A stretch of DNA of 15,084 bases from an uncultured Bacteroidales bacterium (GTDB taxonomy: Bacteria; Bacteroidota; Bacteroidia; Bacteroidales; Paludibacteraceae): positions 1-15,084 of the forward strand of contig CALCGX010000051.1 in assembly GCA_937901225.1 (NCBI GenBank), read 5' to 3'. The notes beneath the pieces were generated by a model. It saw only the letters and a list, made by a program, of their open reading frames with translations, was not told the origin of the DNA and did not search any database. The position numbers were made by a program, and so were the translations under genes. Positions 1 to 7,504 of the stretch are shown piece by piece (within the stretch, counting starts at the first letter, position 1; each line of letters opens with the position of its first letter).

Positions 1-60
1 ACTCGAACTCGCGACCCCAACCTTGGCAAGGTTGTGCTCTACCAACTGAGCTATTGCCGC
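1..60 (-). tRNA. tRNA-Gly (anticodon GCC), 3' end cut by window edge
   Basis: Read on the minus strand from 60 downward, this has a 7-nt acceptor 5' arm (GCGGCAA), a D-arm with AGTTGGTAGA, and an anticodon stem CAACC/GGTTG (plus positions 18-22 and 30-34) closing the loop TTGCCAA. The anticodon is GCC (plus 25-27), which reads GGC and GGT glycine codons. The T-arm begins with GCGAG-TTCGAGT and is then cut by the left edge, so the 3' acceptor strand is not visible. A good promoter lies just upstream on the same strand. Confidence 0.95.
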
Positions 61-100
61 ATTTTTTGTAAGAACACTGCTTCCTTCTCGAAAGCGGGTG

Positions 101-132
101 CAAAGGTACTGCTTTTTTTTGATATGACCAAA
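101..132 (-). promoter_or_regulatory. Bacteroidetes-type promoter for tRNA-Gly
   Basis: On the minus strand, TTTG (plus 129-132) is followed by exactly 20 bases and then TACCTTTG (plus 101-108). This matches the known Bacteroidetes primary sigma consensus TTTG...TAnnTTTG. Transcription would start near plus 94-97 and give a leader of about 35 nt before the tRNA 5' end at 60. Confidence 0.8.
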
Positions 133-176
133 TATTTTAGCGAAAAAATGCAAAAAAAATGTATTTTCTTTGATTT

Positions 177-211
177 TTTGCCTATTATATCCCATTTTTT
201 CATTACCTTTG
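177..211 (+). promoter_or_regulatory. Promoter for the ttcA-like gene, nearly leaderless
   Basis: TACCTTTG at 204-211 is a full match to the Bacteroidetes -7 box, and TTTG at 177-180 can serve as the -33 box (spacing 23, slightly long). A start 4-7 nt after the box falls at about 215-218, while the best ATG is at 221, so the untranslated leader would be only a few bases. Confidence 0.65.
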
Positions 212-220
212 CAGTCGGAT

Positions 221-997
221 ATGGAAAAAACGCCTCAAGAAATAGCTTTGATCAAATTACGCAGCCGTCTGACGAAACGTTTTCACAAGGCTTGTGCTGA
301 TTATGGATTGATTGCCGATGGTGATCACATTTTGATTGGGCTAAGCGGAGGAAAAGATTCACTTGCTTTGGTGGAATTACTAGGCAGACGTGCACAGATT
401 CATGTTCCTCGTTTTACGGTCACCGCTGTGCACGTGCGCGTCAAGGAGCGTGATTATCATTCTGATTTGAGCTATCTAGAGAATTTTTGTGCGCGCGTAG
501 GCGTACCATTTATTGTACGGGATACCGAAATAGGTGATGAGGTGAAAGGTGAAGGGGGGAAGGCAAAAGATCCATGTTTTTTGTGTTCGTGGTATAGGCG
601 AAAAGTATTGTTTGATGTAGCACAAGAGTTGGGTTGCAATAAGATTGCGCTTGGGCATCACAAAGATGACTTGGTAGAGACACTGCTAATGAACCTGATT
701 TTTCAAGGTAGTATCGGCACTATTCCTCCACTTTTGCAGATGGATAAGATGCCCATACAAATGATCCGCCCGCTGTGCCTTATCGAAGAGAAAGACCTTG
801 CGCATTATGCCCAACTCAGCGAATACGTGCAACAAGTAAAGCTCTGTCCTCTGGAGAAATTGAGTAATCGCGCCGAGATTAAGCAACTCATCCAGCAACT
901 GGAGCGGCTCAACCCTAATGTTCGCGATTCCATATGGGGAGCGATGGAGAATATCAAAACGGATTATTTACCCACTCGCGTGAAAGGGGAAAGGTGA
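221..997 (+). CDS. ttcA: TtcA-like PP-loop ATPase (tRNA 2-thiolation family)
   Basis: A 258-aa member of the PP-loop tRNA-thiolation family. TtcA makes 2-thiocytidine at position 32 of certain tRNAs using ATP and a [4Fe-4S] cluster. The PP-loop SGGKDS is at residues 42-47. C119 and C122 (CFLC) and C209 (KLCP) sit where TtcA has its three cluster cysteines. The segment GHHKDDLVETLL (145-156) is also typical. The start at 221 was chosen over 170 because the earlier in-frame ATG lies upstream of the promoter box and its extension looks unrelated. At 258 aa it is shorter than the E. coli protein (about 311). Two 7-bp repeat tracts touch the gene: one in frame just before the CxxC (541-568), and one that encodes the last residues and supplies the stop codon. 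Substrate specificity within the TtcA/TtuA group is inferred, not proven. Confidence 0.85.
   Translation: MEKTPQEIALIKLRSRLTKRFHKACADYGLIADGDHILIGLSGGKDSLALVELLGRRAQIHVPRFTVTAVHVRVKERDYHSDLSYLENFCARVGVPFIVRDTEIGDEVKGEGGKAKDPCFLCSWYRRKVLFDVAQELGCNKIALGHHKDDLVETLLMNLIFQGSIGTIPPLLQMDKMPIQMIRPLCLIEEKDLAHYAQLSEYVQQVKLCPLEKLSNRAEIKQLIQQLERLNPNVRDSIWGAMENIKTDYLPTRVKGER
541..568 (+). repeat. In-frame 7-bp repeat tract inside the ttcA-like gene
   Basis: Four consecutive heptamers in register: GGTGAAA, GGTGAAG, GGGGGAA, GGCAAAA. They encode about nine residues (EVKGEGGKA region) directly before the CFLC cluster motif. The unit closely matches the intergenic tract at 979-1013. Confidence 0.6.
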
Positions 998-1013
998 AAA
1001 CGGAAAACTGAAA
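979..1013 (+). repeat. 7-bp repeat tract across the end of the ttcA-like gene
   Basis: Five heptamers in register of the form NNNGAAA (for example CGTGAAA, GGGGAAA, GGTGAAA). The third unit contains the TGA stop (995-997), so the C-terminal residues VKGER come from the repeat. It fills most of the gap before the next gene at 1024. Confidence 0.7.
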
Positions 1014-1023
1014 GGTTATAGTT

Positions 1024-1392
1024 ATGAATAGTTTTTATACCATATTACTTTTGATTGCGTCGAATGTATTTATGACGCTGGCATGGTATGGCCACTTAAA
1101 GATGGCCGAGTTTAGTTGGTTTAAGGCACTACCATTGATTGGTGTGATTGCGCTATCGTGGGGTATTGCATTTTTTGAATACTGCCTGCAAGTGCCAGCC
1201 AACCGAATTGGTTTTGAGGGTAACGGCGGGCCCTTCTCATTGATGCAACTCAAGATTTTGCAAGAGGTCATCACCTTGGTGGTATTCGTTGTATTTTCCG
1301 TGGTCGCATTTCACATGCAAGTAAAATGGAATCATATCGCAGCGGCAGCATGCTTGATTGCTGCGGTGTATTTCGTGTTTGGGTTTAAGTGA
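1024..1392 (+). CDS. DUF486 / DMT-like small membrane protein
   Basis: A 122-aa very hydrophobic protein with four likely membrane segments at about residues 4-22, 35-53, 78-96 and 103-120. The segments SNVFMTLAWYGHL near the N-terminus and FEYCLQVPANRIGF (51-64) are the recognisable signature of the DUF486 family, whose fold is related to small drug/metabolite transporters; no substrate is established. It lies 26 bp after the ttcA-like gene and 1 bp before the phosphatase start, so it is probably co-transcribed with both. Full length for the family. Family assignment is confident; function is unknown. Confidence 0.85.
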   Translation: MNSFYTILLLIASNVFMTLAWYGHLKMAEFSWFKALPLIGVIALSWGIAFFEYCLQVPANRIGFEGNGGPFSLMQLKILQEVITLVVFVVFSVVAFHMQVKWNHIAAAACLIAAVYFVFGFK

Positions 1393-1393
1393 T

Positions 1394-1867
1394 ATGAAGA
1401 AAATATTATTTGTTTGTCACGGCAACATCTGCCGCAGCGTGATGGCAGAGATGATTATGCGCCATCTTGTATCGCAAAAAACATCAACTGCTAACTGTCA
1501 ACTATCAACTATCATCGACTCATGCGCTACTTCGCGCGAGGAGATTGGCAATGACATATATCCGCCAGCTAAACGTTGTCTGTCGGCACATGGTGTCCCT
1601 TTCAACCGCCATGCAGCACGTCAGATTACCCGCGCGGATTATGAAGCGTTTGATGCGATTCTCTGCATGGAAGATTATAATATCCGCAACCTCAGGCGTG
1701 TGTTGGGTGAGGAGATTATGCAGCGTGATGCAGCCCTACCCCAGCCTAAGATTCGACGCCTATTGAACCGCGATGTAGCTGATCCGTGGTATACGGGCGA
1801 CTTCGAAGCCACCTATCGCGATCTGATAGAAGGATGCTGTGCATTGCTCACAGCCATGCAAGATTAA
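1394..1867 (+). CDS. Low-molecular-weight protein tyrosine phosphatase
   Basis: A 157-aa cytoplasmic phosphatase of the LMW-PTP family, which hydrolyses phosphotyrosine through a cysteinyl-phosphate intermediate. The P-loop CHGNICRS at residues 8-15 gives the nucleophile C8 and R14. The general acid is D130 in ADPWY (129-133). The start at 1394 gives the usual MKKILFVCxGN opening and lies 1 bp after the upstream stop, which suggests coupled translation. The stretch at residues 31-40, between helix 1 and the IDSCATS strand, is encoded by a 7-bp repeat tract (1485-1512), so that loop is not ancestral sequence. In many bacteria this family works on exopolysaccharide tyrosine kinases; none is visible here, so the target is unknown. 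Confidence 0.92.
   Translation: MKKILFVCHGNICRSVMAEMIMRHLVSQKTSTANCQLSTIIDSCATSREEIGNDIYPPAKRCLSAHGVPFNRHAARQITRADYEAFDAILCMEDYNIRNLRRVLGEEIMQRDAALPQPKIRRLLNRDVADPWYTGDFEATYRDLIEGCCALLTAMQD
1485..1512 (+). repeat. In-frame 7-bp repeat tract inside the phosphatase gene
   Basis: Four heptamers in register: CAACTGC, TAACTGT and two copies of CAACTAT. They encode the residues around TANCQLSTI in a surface loop of the phosphatase, away from the catalytic motifs. Confidence 0.7.
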
Positions 1868-1874
1868 AGCACAA

Positions 1875-1907
1875 AAAAAATCCTGCCCAAAAAGAGCAGG
1901 ATTTTTT
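1875..1907. terminator. Bidirectional intrinsic terminator
   Basis: A perfect 12-bp stem (1875-1886 with 1896-1907) closes a 9-nt loop. Its core is TCCTGC/GCAGGA with A-runs on the left and T-runs on the right, so it works on both strands. It lies between the convergent phosphatase and M16 protease genes, 7 bp after one stop and 17 bp from the other. Confidence 0.9.
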
Positions 1908-1923
1908 ATGCGTGTACAGTAGA

Positions 1924-4722
1924 TTATGGTAGCATTACCACCTCAAACACGTTGCCACTCGCTACCAACTGTTTCAATGTAGCTTGTACAGTTTCTGCGG
2001 TGATAGCTTCTACAGCAGCCTTGTAATCGGTGATGTAGTTGATACCAAACCTATAATATATATCCAACACTTGACGCCAGTAGCCATTCTTCTCCAAGTC
2101 CTCTTGGAAGTCTTTGAGCATAGACTCTTTCTCCTTTTGCAAGTCTTTTGCCAAAGGACCATTCTCCACGATTGTCTTCACCTCCTCATGGATAATACTC
2201 ATGAGTCTCTCTTGCTTCTCAGGGTCGGTATCAAACTGCATTATCAGACGTGCACATGGCACAGGAACAATCTCCATCGTACCACTGCAACCTACACCAT
2301 ATGAACCACCTTCACGCTCGCGAATAGACTCCAAGTAGCGGGTAGAAAGAATGCGACCAATCATCTCCATATTAAGGTCATTTGCCAAAGTATATGGCAT
2401 ATCGTATGAAGTATATTGAATACGGTTGCTGGCTGTCTTAATCTCCATTGGGCGAGTGAAATAATTCTTATTGATGCCCTCCGGAGCACGCACGCCATTG
2501 TCGCGAACGCTCTCTTTCTTCTTTGATGTCTTCAAACCGCCTAACCATGTGCAAACCATTTTTTGGAATACCTTATCCGCAGGATCTACATTACCTACGA
2601 AAGTAAACACGAAGTCTGCTGGATTAGCAAAACGCGCTTTGTAAACCTCCAACGCCTTATCCAAATTCACCTTTTCCAACCAAGCCAAATCTTGCAAAAC
2701 GATACGAGATGAATGGTCATTTGCCATCATCTGAATAGAGTCAGAGAAAGCCACTTTAGGGTTCTTATCACGGTTTGCCAATTGGCTATTCAACACACTC
2801 ATCAATGTTTGAAATGCCTCTTCATCGCGGCGTGGAGCGGTAAAAGACAAATAGTTGATTTGGAGCAATGTCTCCAAATCCTTCACGGTAGAAGAACCAC
2901 TAACGACCTCAGTATTATTGTTGATAGAAACAGAATGTGATACATTTTTACCCGTCAATGCCTTTTGCAAATCGGTCAACGACATGTCTGCCAAACCACT
3001 AAAGTCAACAATAGTACTAGCCAACATAGACGATGGCAAATCCTCTGTAGCCACCAACGATGCTCCACCCTTCGACACACCTTGGAACAAGATCTCATCT
3101 TGCTTGAAGGTAGTGGGCTTCACTATCACGCGCACACCATTGGAGAGTGTCCACTCGGTTACACCCAAGGTCTCGTTGTATGTAGTCTTTTTGATTTTAC
3201 CTGCCTTAGGAGCAGTCTCTACAAGATTCTCACGAATAGCCTCCTCTACTGGAGCCTCTATCTCCTCGTTCTTGACTGCTGCTAACATCTCTACAGCCTC
3301 TGCCTCAGTAGGAAGAACCACATTCTCATCCTCTGGCGCTTGGAAAGAGATGATGAGGTTGTGGTCTGTCACCAACTGTCCAGCGATTTGGTTGAGCATA
3401 TCAAGAGACAAAGCTGGCAATATTTGCTGAATCATCTCATACTCCCACTTGATACCTGGGATAGGTGTTCCGTCCAAGTAGTGGCGGATATACTCTTGCG
3501 CATGCGCAATATTACGAACGGTATTGCGCTCGTTATAGTACTCCTCGTATGCAGCAAGGGTCTCCTTCTTCACACGGTCAAGTTCTGCATGGGTGAAACC
3601 ATATCGGCGCATCTTCTCCAATTGGGTGAGGAGGTCTTTGTAGGCCGCTACCTCTTGACCTTGCTTAGCCAGATAGATAGCCACAAACGCGTCTTTCTCC
3701 TTTACCAACTCGCCATAGTATGAACCTGCGCCTACAAAACTTGCTTCTGGCTTCATACTGAGTTCAGATAGACGGTTGTTGAACATATCGCAAACGAGCT
3801 CGATTGCAATAGTCTGCAAGTAATCCACATTGGTTCCGCGCAACTCCTTAGGCAATTGGTCTTTCTTGAACTCCAACTCAATACGTGTGTATTGTGCCTC
3901 CTTATCGCGCACGATAGCCACGATAGGCTCTTCGTTGTCATTCACAGAGTACAATGGACGCTCGCCACGGTTCTCGCGTGCAGGCACGTCTGCCCAGAGG
4001 GCTTTGATTTTTTGCTCAATTTGATCCACATCAATATCACCAACTACGATAATCGCCTGGTTGTCTGGTCCGTACCATTTCTTATAGTAGTCACGAAGCG
4101 CATCGTATGCGAAGTTGTTAATCACTGCCGTATCACCAATCACATCGCGTTTAGCATATTGGCTACCAGGGTATTTGAGTGGGTTAATGGCTTTCCACAT
4201 GCGGCGATTAGCTTGTGCGCCAGTACGCCACTCCTCGCGAATCACACCACGCTCATTGTCAATCTCATCTTCAAGCAGCAGCAGACCGCAAGCCCAGTCG
4301 TGCATCACAAGCAAAGCCGAGTCAATGATACCCTCGCGAACGGTTGGTACCTCGCTGAGGCGATAAACAGTCTCATCCAATGAGGTATAAGCATTGATAT
4401 TTCCACCAAAGTTCACACCAATAGATTCGAAGTACTCAATGATACCTTTGCCTGCGAAGTGCTCGGTGCCATTGAATGCCATGTGCTCAAGGAAGTGAGC
4501 CAAACCATTTTGGTGGTCTTCTTCGAGGATAGCACCTACCGCTTGCGCGATATGGAACTCAGCACGTTGTTTAGGATATTCATTGTGACGAATGTAATAA
4601 GTCAGACCATTCTCCAACTTACCAACGCGTACTGCCGAATCAATTGGCAGTGGCTGTGGTTGTTGCGCTACCGCCACGAGCGACAACGCCAGCACCAAAG
4701 TGCTTAGAATCAACTTTTTCAT
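1924..4722 (-). CDS. Secreted M16-family (pitrilysin-like) zinc protease
   Basis: A 932-aa protein with an N-terminal signal peptide (MKKLILSTLVLALSLVAVA, then QQ), so it is exported, probably to the periplasm. The inverted zinc motif HFLEH is at residues 76-80, and the third zinc ligand is probably E157 in DNERG, 81 residues after H76 as in pitrilysin. The protein is a fused pair of M16 domains: an active N-terminal half (about 30-480) and an inactive C-terminal half (about 530-930) that lacks HxxEH, as is normal for the family. The length is typical of Bacteroidetes pitrilysins. It starts 34 bp after ftsH on the same strand with no promoter box seen between them, so it is probably the last gene of the rsfS-ftsH transcript. 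Its peptide substrates are unknown. Confidence 0.93.
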   Translation of the reverse strand: MKKLILSTLVLALSLVAVAQQPQPLPIDSAVRVGKLENGLTYYIRHNEYPKQRAEFHIAQAVGAILEEDHQNGLAHFLEHMAFNGTEHFAGKGIIEYFESIGVNFGGNINAYTSLDETVYRLSEVPTVREGIIDSALLVMHDWACGLLLLEDEIDNERGVIREEWRTGAQANRRMWKAINPLKYPGSQYAKRDVIGDTAVINNFAYDALRDYYKKWYGPDNQAIIVVGDIDVDQIEQKIKALWADVPARENRGERPLYSVNDNEEPIVAIVRDKEAQYTRIELEFKKDQLPKELRGTNVDYLQTIAIELVCDMFNNRLSELSMKPEASFVGAGSYYGELVKEKDAFVAIYLAKQGQEVAAYKDLLTQLEKMRRYGFTHAELDRVKKETLAAYEEYYNERNTVRNIAHAQEYIRHYLDGTPIPGIKWEYEMIQQILPALSLDMLNQIAGQLVTDHNLIISFQAPEDENVVLPTEAEAVEMLAAVKNEEIEAPVEEAIRENLVETAPKAGKIKKTTYNETLGVTEWTLSNGVRVIVKPTTFKQDEILFQGVSKGGASLVATEDLPSSMLASTIVDFSGLADMSLTDLQKALTGKNVSHSVSINNNTEVVSGSSTVKDLETLLQINYLSFTAPRRDEEAFQTLMSVLNSQLANRDKNPKVAFSDSIQMMANDHSSRIVLQDLAWLEKVNLDKALEVYKARFANPADFVFTFVGNVDPADKVFQKMVCTWLGGLKTSKKKESVRDNGVRAPEGINKNYFTRPMEIKTASNRIQYTSYDMPYTLANDLNMEMIGRILSTRYLESIREREGGSYGVGCSGTMEIVPVPCARLIMQFDTDPEKQERLMSIIHEEVKTIVENGPLAKDLQKEKESMLKDFQEDLEKNGYWRQVLDIYYRFGINYITDYKAAVEAITAETVQATLKQLVASGNVFEVVMLP

Positions 4723-4756
4723 TTCAACAAATTTTGGTTAATTGCTATAATTTACT

Positions 4757-6868
4757 CTAATTTTTGTTTTCTTCCACACTATTCTCTGCCATTTCGTCTT
4801 GGCTCTTGGTTCCTTGCTCCTGATTCACCACCACCTCTTCCTCTTTCTTCTTGCGAGGGGCGCGTTTCTTCTTGGGCTTTTCCTCATCACCTTCTCGCCT
4901 CATCGCCTCATTCGCCTCAATGATCTCATCTGTACGACTCACCCAAGGGCGAGGACCAAGGATTGCCTCCACATCGTCGGAGGTGATTACCTCTTTCTCG
5001 ATCAACATTTGCGCCAACTTATTGTGCCCTTCGGCATTCTCCTCCAGGATCTTCTTCGCACGCGCCATCTGCTCAGCGATAATCGCACTCGTCTCACTAT
5101 CAATCACTTCAGCCGTCTTCTCCGAATAGGGTTTCGCAAATCCCATATCGTATCTGCCTGTCGAATCGTAGTAACTGAGGTTCTTCAGCTTGTCGGACAT
5201 ACCATAGTACGCCACCATAGCGTATGCCTGTTTGGTAGCACGCTCCAAGTCATTCAATGCGCCTGTAGAAGTCTGCTGCAAGAACACTTCCTCCGCAGCA
5301 CGACCGCCCAACAGTGAACAGAGATTATCCATGATATGATCTTTGTTGGTCAGCTGTCGCTCCTCTGGCAAGTACCACGCTGCGCCCAACGCCATACCGC
5401 GAGGCACGATGGTCACTTTTACCAACGGATTACCCCAACGCAACAGCCATGAGATTGTCGCGTGACCTGCCTCGTGGTAAGCCACCGAACGTTTCTCCTC
5501 TTCGGTCATAATCTTATTCTTTCGCTCCAAGCCACCGATGATACGATCCACGGCGTCCATAAAGTCTTGTCGCGTAACTGACTTATGGTCATTACGCGCA
5601 GCTATCAATGCAGCCTCGTTGCAGACATTGGCAATATCCGCGCCCGAGAAACCAGGTGTTTGCTTAGCCAAGAAATTGATATCCAAATCCTTGTCTATCT
5701 TGATGCTTGCTATATGTACGCCAAATATCTCCTTGCGCTCTTGCAAGTCGGGCAACTCCACATGTATCTGACGGTCGAAACGTCCTGCACGCAGCAGCGC
5801 AGCATCCAGCACATCGGCGCGGTTGGTAGCCGCCAAGATGATCACACCCGAATTGCTACCAAAACCATCCATCTCAGTAAGCAACTGATTCAGCGTCGAT
5901 TCGCGTTCATCGTTGCCACCACCCATCATATTATTTTTGCCACGAGCACGGCCCACGGCATCAATCTCATCAATAAACACGATAGCAGGAGCTTTCTCCT
6001 TAGCCTGACGGAAGAGGTCGCGCACACGGCTCGCACCTACACCCACGAACATCTCCACGAAGTCGCTACCCGACATCGAGAAGAATGGCACATTCGCCTC
6101 GCCTGCTACCGCCTTTGCGAGCAGGGTCTTACCCGTTCCCGGAGGGCCTACGAGCAGCACACCCTTTGGAATCTTACCACCCAAGTTGGTGTATTTGGTA
6201 GGGTTCTTGAGGAAGGACACAATCTCCTCCACCTCTTGTTTAGCACCTGCCAAACCTGCCACATCTTTGAAGGTGACTTTGTTCTTCTTGTCTTTGTCAA
6301 ACACCTCAGCTTTGGCTTTACCCACATTGAATATACCACCTGGACCGCCGCCTGCAGCATTCGCCATTCCGCGGCTCATCCACACAAAGAACAAGACTAT
6401 CAGCGCAAAAGGCAAGATATTCACCAATATCATATACCAATAGTCTTTTGACTTGGCATAGCTGACATCAATAGCTGCCTTACCCGCTTCCTTGCGAGTA
6501 ATATTCACATTATCAATGTATTTTGCAAATTCCTCTACGGAAGGCACTTGGGCATTCAATTTGCCCTTCACATCTTCGCCAGCCTCTTGGTTGCCAAACA
6601 CCAGGGCATAGCTCTCTGGGCGAATCTTCGCTTCGGCACTATTATCATCATACACCTTTACCGATGCCACAGCATCATTATCGATGTAGGCAGTAAATTT
6701 GGTATAACTCAGGTCCTTATTCGCACCTTTCTCACCCCCCATAGGGAAGAAGAAAAAGATCAATAGACCTACCATAATAGCATAATACAGCCATGTCAGC
6801 GGCGAACGCTTTGGCTTGTTGTTCTGTTTGTTAGTTTGTTTGGGTTGTTTAGGTTTCAGTTCTGCCAT
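4757..6868 (-). CDS. ftsH: ATP-dependent zinc metalloprotease FtsH
   Basis: A 703-aa inner-membrane AAA+ protease that forms hexamers and degrades membrane and some soluble proteins. Two membrane segments (about 25-43 and 144-164) flank a small periplasmic domain. The AAA module has Walker A GPPGTGKT (241-248), Walker B VFIDEID (297-303) and the arginine-finger region LLRAGRFDR (358-366). The protease domain has the zinc motif HEAGH (465-469) and a probable third ligand at D540. The C-terminal tail is highly charged (lysine-rich, then glutamate-rich), and part of it is encoded by a 7-bp repeat tract. The protein is longer than E. coli FtsH (about 644 aa), mainly because of this tail. It follows rsfS and precedes the M16 protease. 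All key residues are present. Confidence 0.98.
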   Translation of the reverse strand: MAELKPKQPKQTNKQNNKPKRSPLTWLYYAIMVGLLIFFFFPMGGEKGANKDLSYTKFTAYIDNDAVASVKVYDDNSAEAKIRPESYALVFGNQEAGEDVKGKLNAQVPSVEEFAKYIDNVNITRKEAGKAAIDVSYAKSKDYWYMILVNILPFALIVLFFVWMSRGMANAAGGGPGGIFNVGKAKAEVFDKDKKNKVTFKDVAGLAGAKQEVEEIVSFLKNPTKYTNLGGKIPKGVLLVGPPGTGKTLLAKAVAGEANVPFFSMSGSDFVEMFVGVGASRVRDLFRQAKEKAPAIVFIDEIDAVGRARGKNNMMGGGNDERESTLNQLLTEMDGFGSNSGVIILAATNRADVLDAALLRAGRFDRQIHVELPDLQERKEIFGVHIASIKIDKDLDINFLAKQTPGFSGADIANVCNEAALIAARNDHKSVTRQDFMDAVDRIIGGLERKNKIMTEEEKRSVAYHEAGHATISWLLRWGNPLVKVTIVPRGMALGAAWYLPEERQLTNKDHIMDNLCSLLGGRAAEEVFLQQTSTGALNDLERATKQAYAMVAYYGMSDKLKNLSYYDSTGRYDMGFAKPYSEKTAEVIDSETSAIIAEQMARAKKILEENAEGHNKLAQMLIEKEVITSDDVEAILGPRPWVSRTDEIIEANEAMRREGDEEKPKKKRAPRKKKEEEVVVNQEQGTKSQDEMAENSVEENKN
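4797..4824 (-). repeat. 7-bp repeat tract inside the 3' end of ftsH
   Basis: On the plus strand the units are TCTTGGC, TCTTGGT, TCCTTGC and TCCTGAT in register. They encode the NQEQGTKSQD part of the FtsH tail. The same unit, in the same orientation, occurs just upstream of ftsH at 6942-6969. Confidence 0.7.
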
Positions 6869-6879
6869 AAATTTTAAAA

Positions 6880-6914
6880 AGAGTAAGGAGTAAGGAATAA
6901 GGAGTCAAGACCAA
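6880..6914. repeat. 7-bp repeat tract in the rsfS-ftsH gap
   Basis: Five units in register on the plus strand, starting AGAGTAA, GGAGTAA and GGAATAA and decaying toward AGACCAA. It lies just upstream of the ftsH start at 6868. Confidence 0.65.
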
Positions 6915-6941
6915 ATACCATTTTCTATCGTTACTAATAAG

Positions 6942-6969
6942 TCTTGGTTCCTTGTTCTTTGCTCTTGGT
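6942..6969. repeat. Second 7-bp repeat tract in the rsfS-ftsH gap
   Basis: Four units in register on the plus strand, first and last TCTTGGT with TCCTTGT and TCTTTGC between. The unit matches the tract inside the 3' end of ftsH, so ftsH is bracketed by direct repeats. Confidence 0.7.
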
Positions 6970-6975
6970 TCATAA

Positions 6976-7341
6976 TTACACTTCTGGGATCTCCGTAATT
7001 TTTCCATCAGCCCACAGGTGCTCAATGTCGTAGTAGGCACGTGGTTCACGTTGCATAATATGTACAAAGATGGTTCCATAATCCATCGCTATCCACTCTG
7101 CATTATCGCGTCCGTCAATGCCCAATGGGTGCACATGAGTTTGTGTGCGCACATAGCTATCCACTTCATCTGCGATGGCTACCACTTGTACGTTCGAGCC
7201 ACCTTCTGCAATAATAAAATACTCCGCTGGAGCATCCTTCAGCTTACGCAAATCTACTGTTACAATACGTTGTCCCTTACGATTTTGAATTCCTTCTACA
7301 ATCGTTTCTACTAATTTCTTTGTTGATACTTCTTTTTTCAT
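6976..7341 (-). CDS. rsfS: Ribosomal silencing factor RsfS (Iojap/DUF143)
   Basis: A 121-aa cytoplasmic protein of the RsfS family, which binds ribosomal protein uL14 on the 50S subunit and blocks subunit joining when nutrients are short. Family features are the hydrophobic core around EYFIIAEGGSNVQV (40-53), AEWIAMDYGT (81-90) and the C-terminal pattern RAYYDIEHLWAD (101-112). Length is normal. It is the first gene of the minus-strand group rsfS-ftsH-M16; the 107-bp gap to ftsH is made largely of two 7-bp repeat tracts and shows no promoter box or terminator. Its own promoter lies divergent to that of tnaA. Confidence 0.96.
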   Translation of the reverse strand: MKKEVSTKKLVETIVEGIQNRKGQRIVTVDLRKLKDAPAEYFIIAEGGSNVQVVAIADEVDSYVRTQTHVHPLGIDGRDNAEWIAMDYGTIFVHIMQREPRAYYDIEHLWADGKITEIPEV

Positions 7342-7352
7342 TATATATTTTT

Positions 7353-7373
7353 ACTTTTCAGTTTTCACCTGCC
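7353..7373. repeat. Short 7-bp repeat tract in the rsfS leader
   Basis: Three units in register (ACTTTTC, AGTTTTC, ACCTGCC) 11 bp upstream of the rsfS start. It resembles the NNTGAAA tract at 979-1013 read on the other strand. Confidence 0.45.
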
Positions 7374-7411
7374 AAAATGGCATACCTGCGCATATTAACA
7401 CAAAAATCGTG

Positions 7412-7443
7412 CAAAAGTACAAAAAAAAACGCACATTTGCAAG
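7412..7443 (-). promoter_or_regulatory. Promoter for rsfS-ftsH-M16
   Basis: On the minus strand CTTG (plus 7440-7443) is followed by exactly 20 bases and TACTTTTG (plus 7412-7419), a full TAnnTTTG match. The leader to the rsfS ATG would be about 65 nt. Confidence 0.7.
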
Positions 7444-7467
7444 AATTTGTGAATTTTGATGAAAGAA

Positions 7468-7499
7468 TTTGCAAGAATACAAAAAAAATCGTACCTTTG
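7468..7499 (+). promoter_or_regulatory. Promoter for tnaA
   Basis: TTTG (7468-7471), 20 bases, then TACCTTTG (7492-7499), a full consensus match. The predicted start near 7504-7506 leaves a leader of about 55 nt made almost wholly of 9-bp repeats. It is divergent from the rsfS promoter. Confidence 0.8.
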
Positions 7500-7504
7500 C
7501 ACAC

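Noticed and set aside
34..300. 88-codon plus-strand open frame across the tRNA leader and ttcA start
   Set aside because: It crosses the tRNA gene, its promoter and the ttcA promoter, and overlaps ttcA in another frame. The protein has no recognisable feature.
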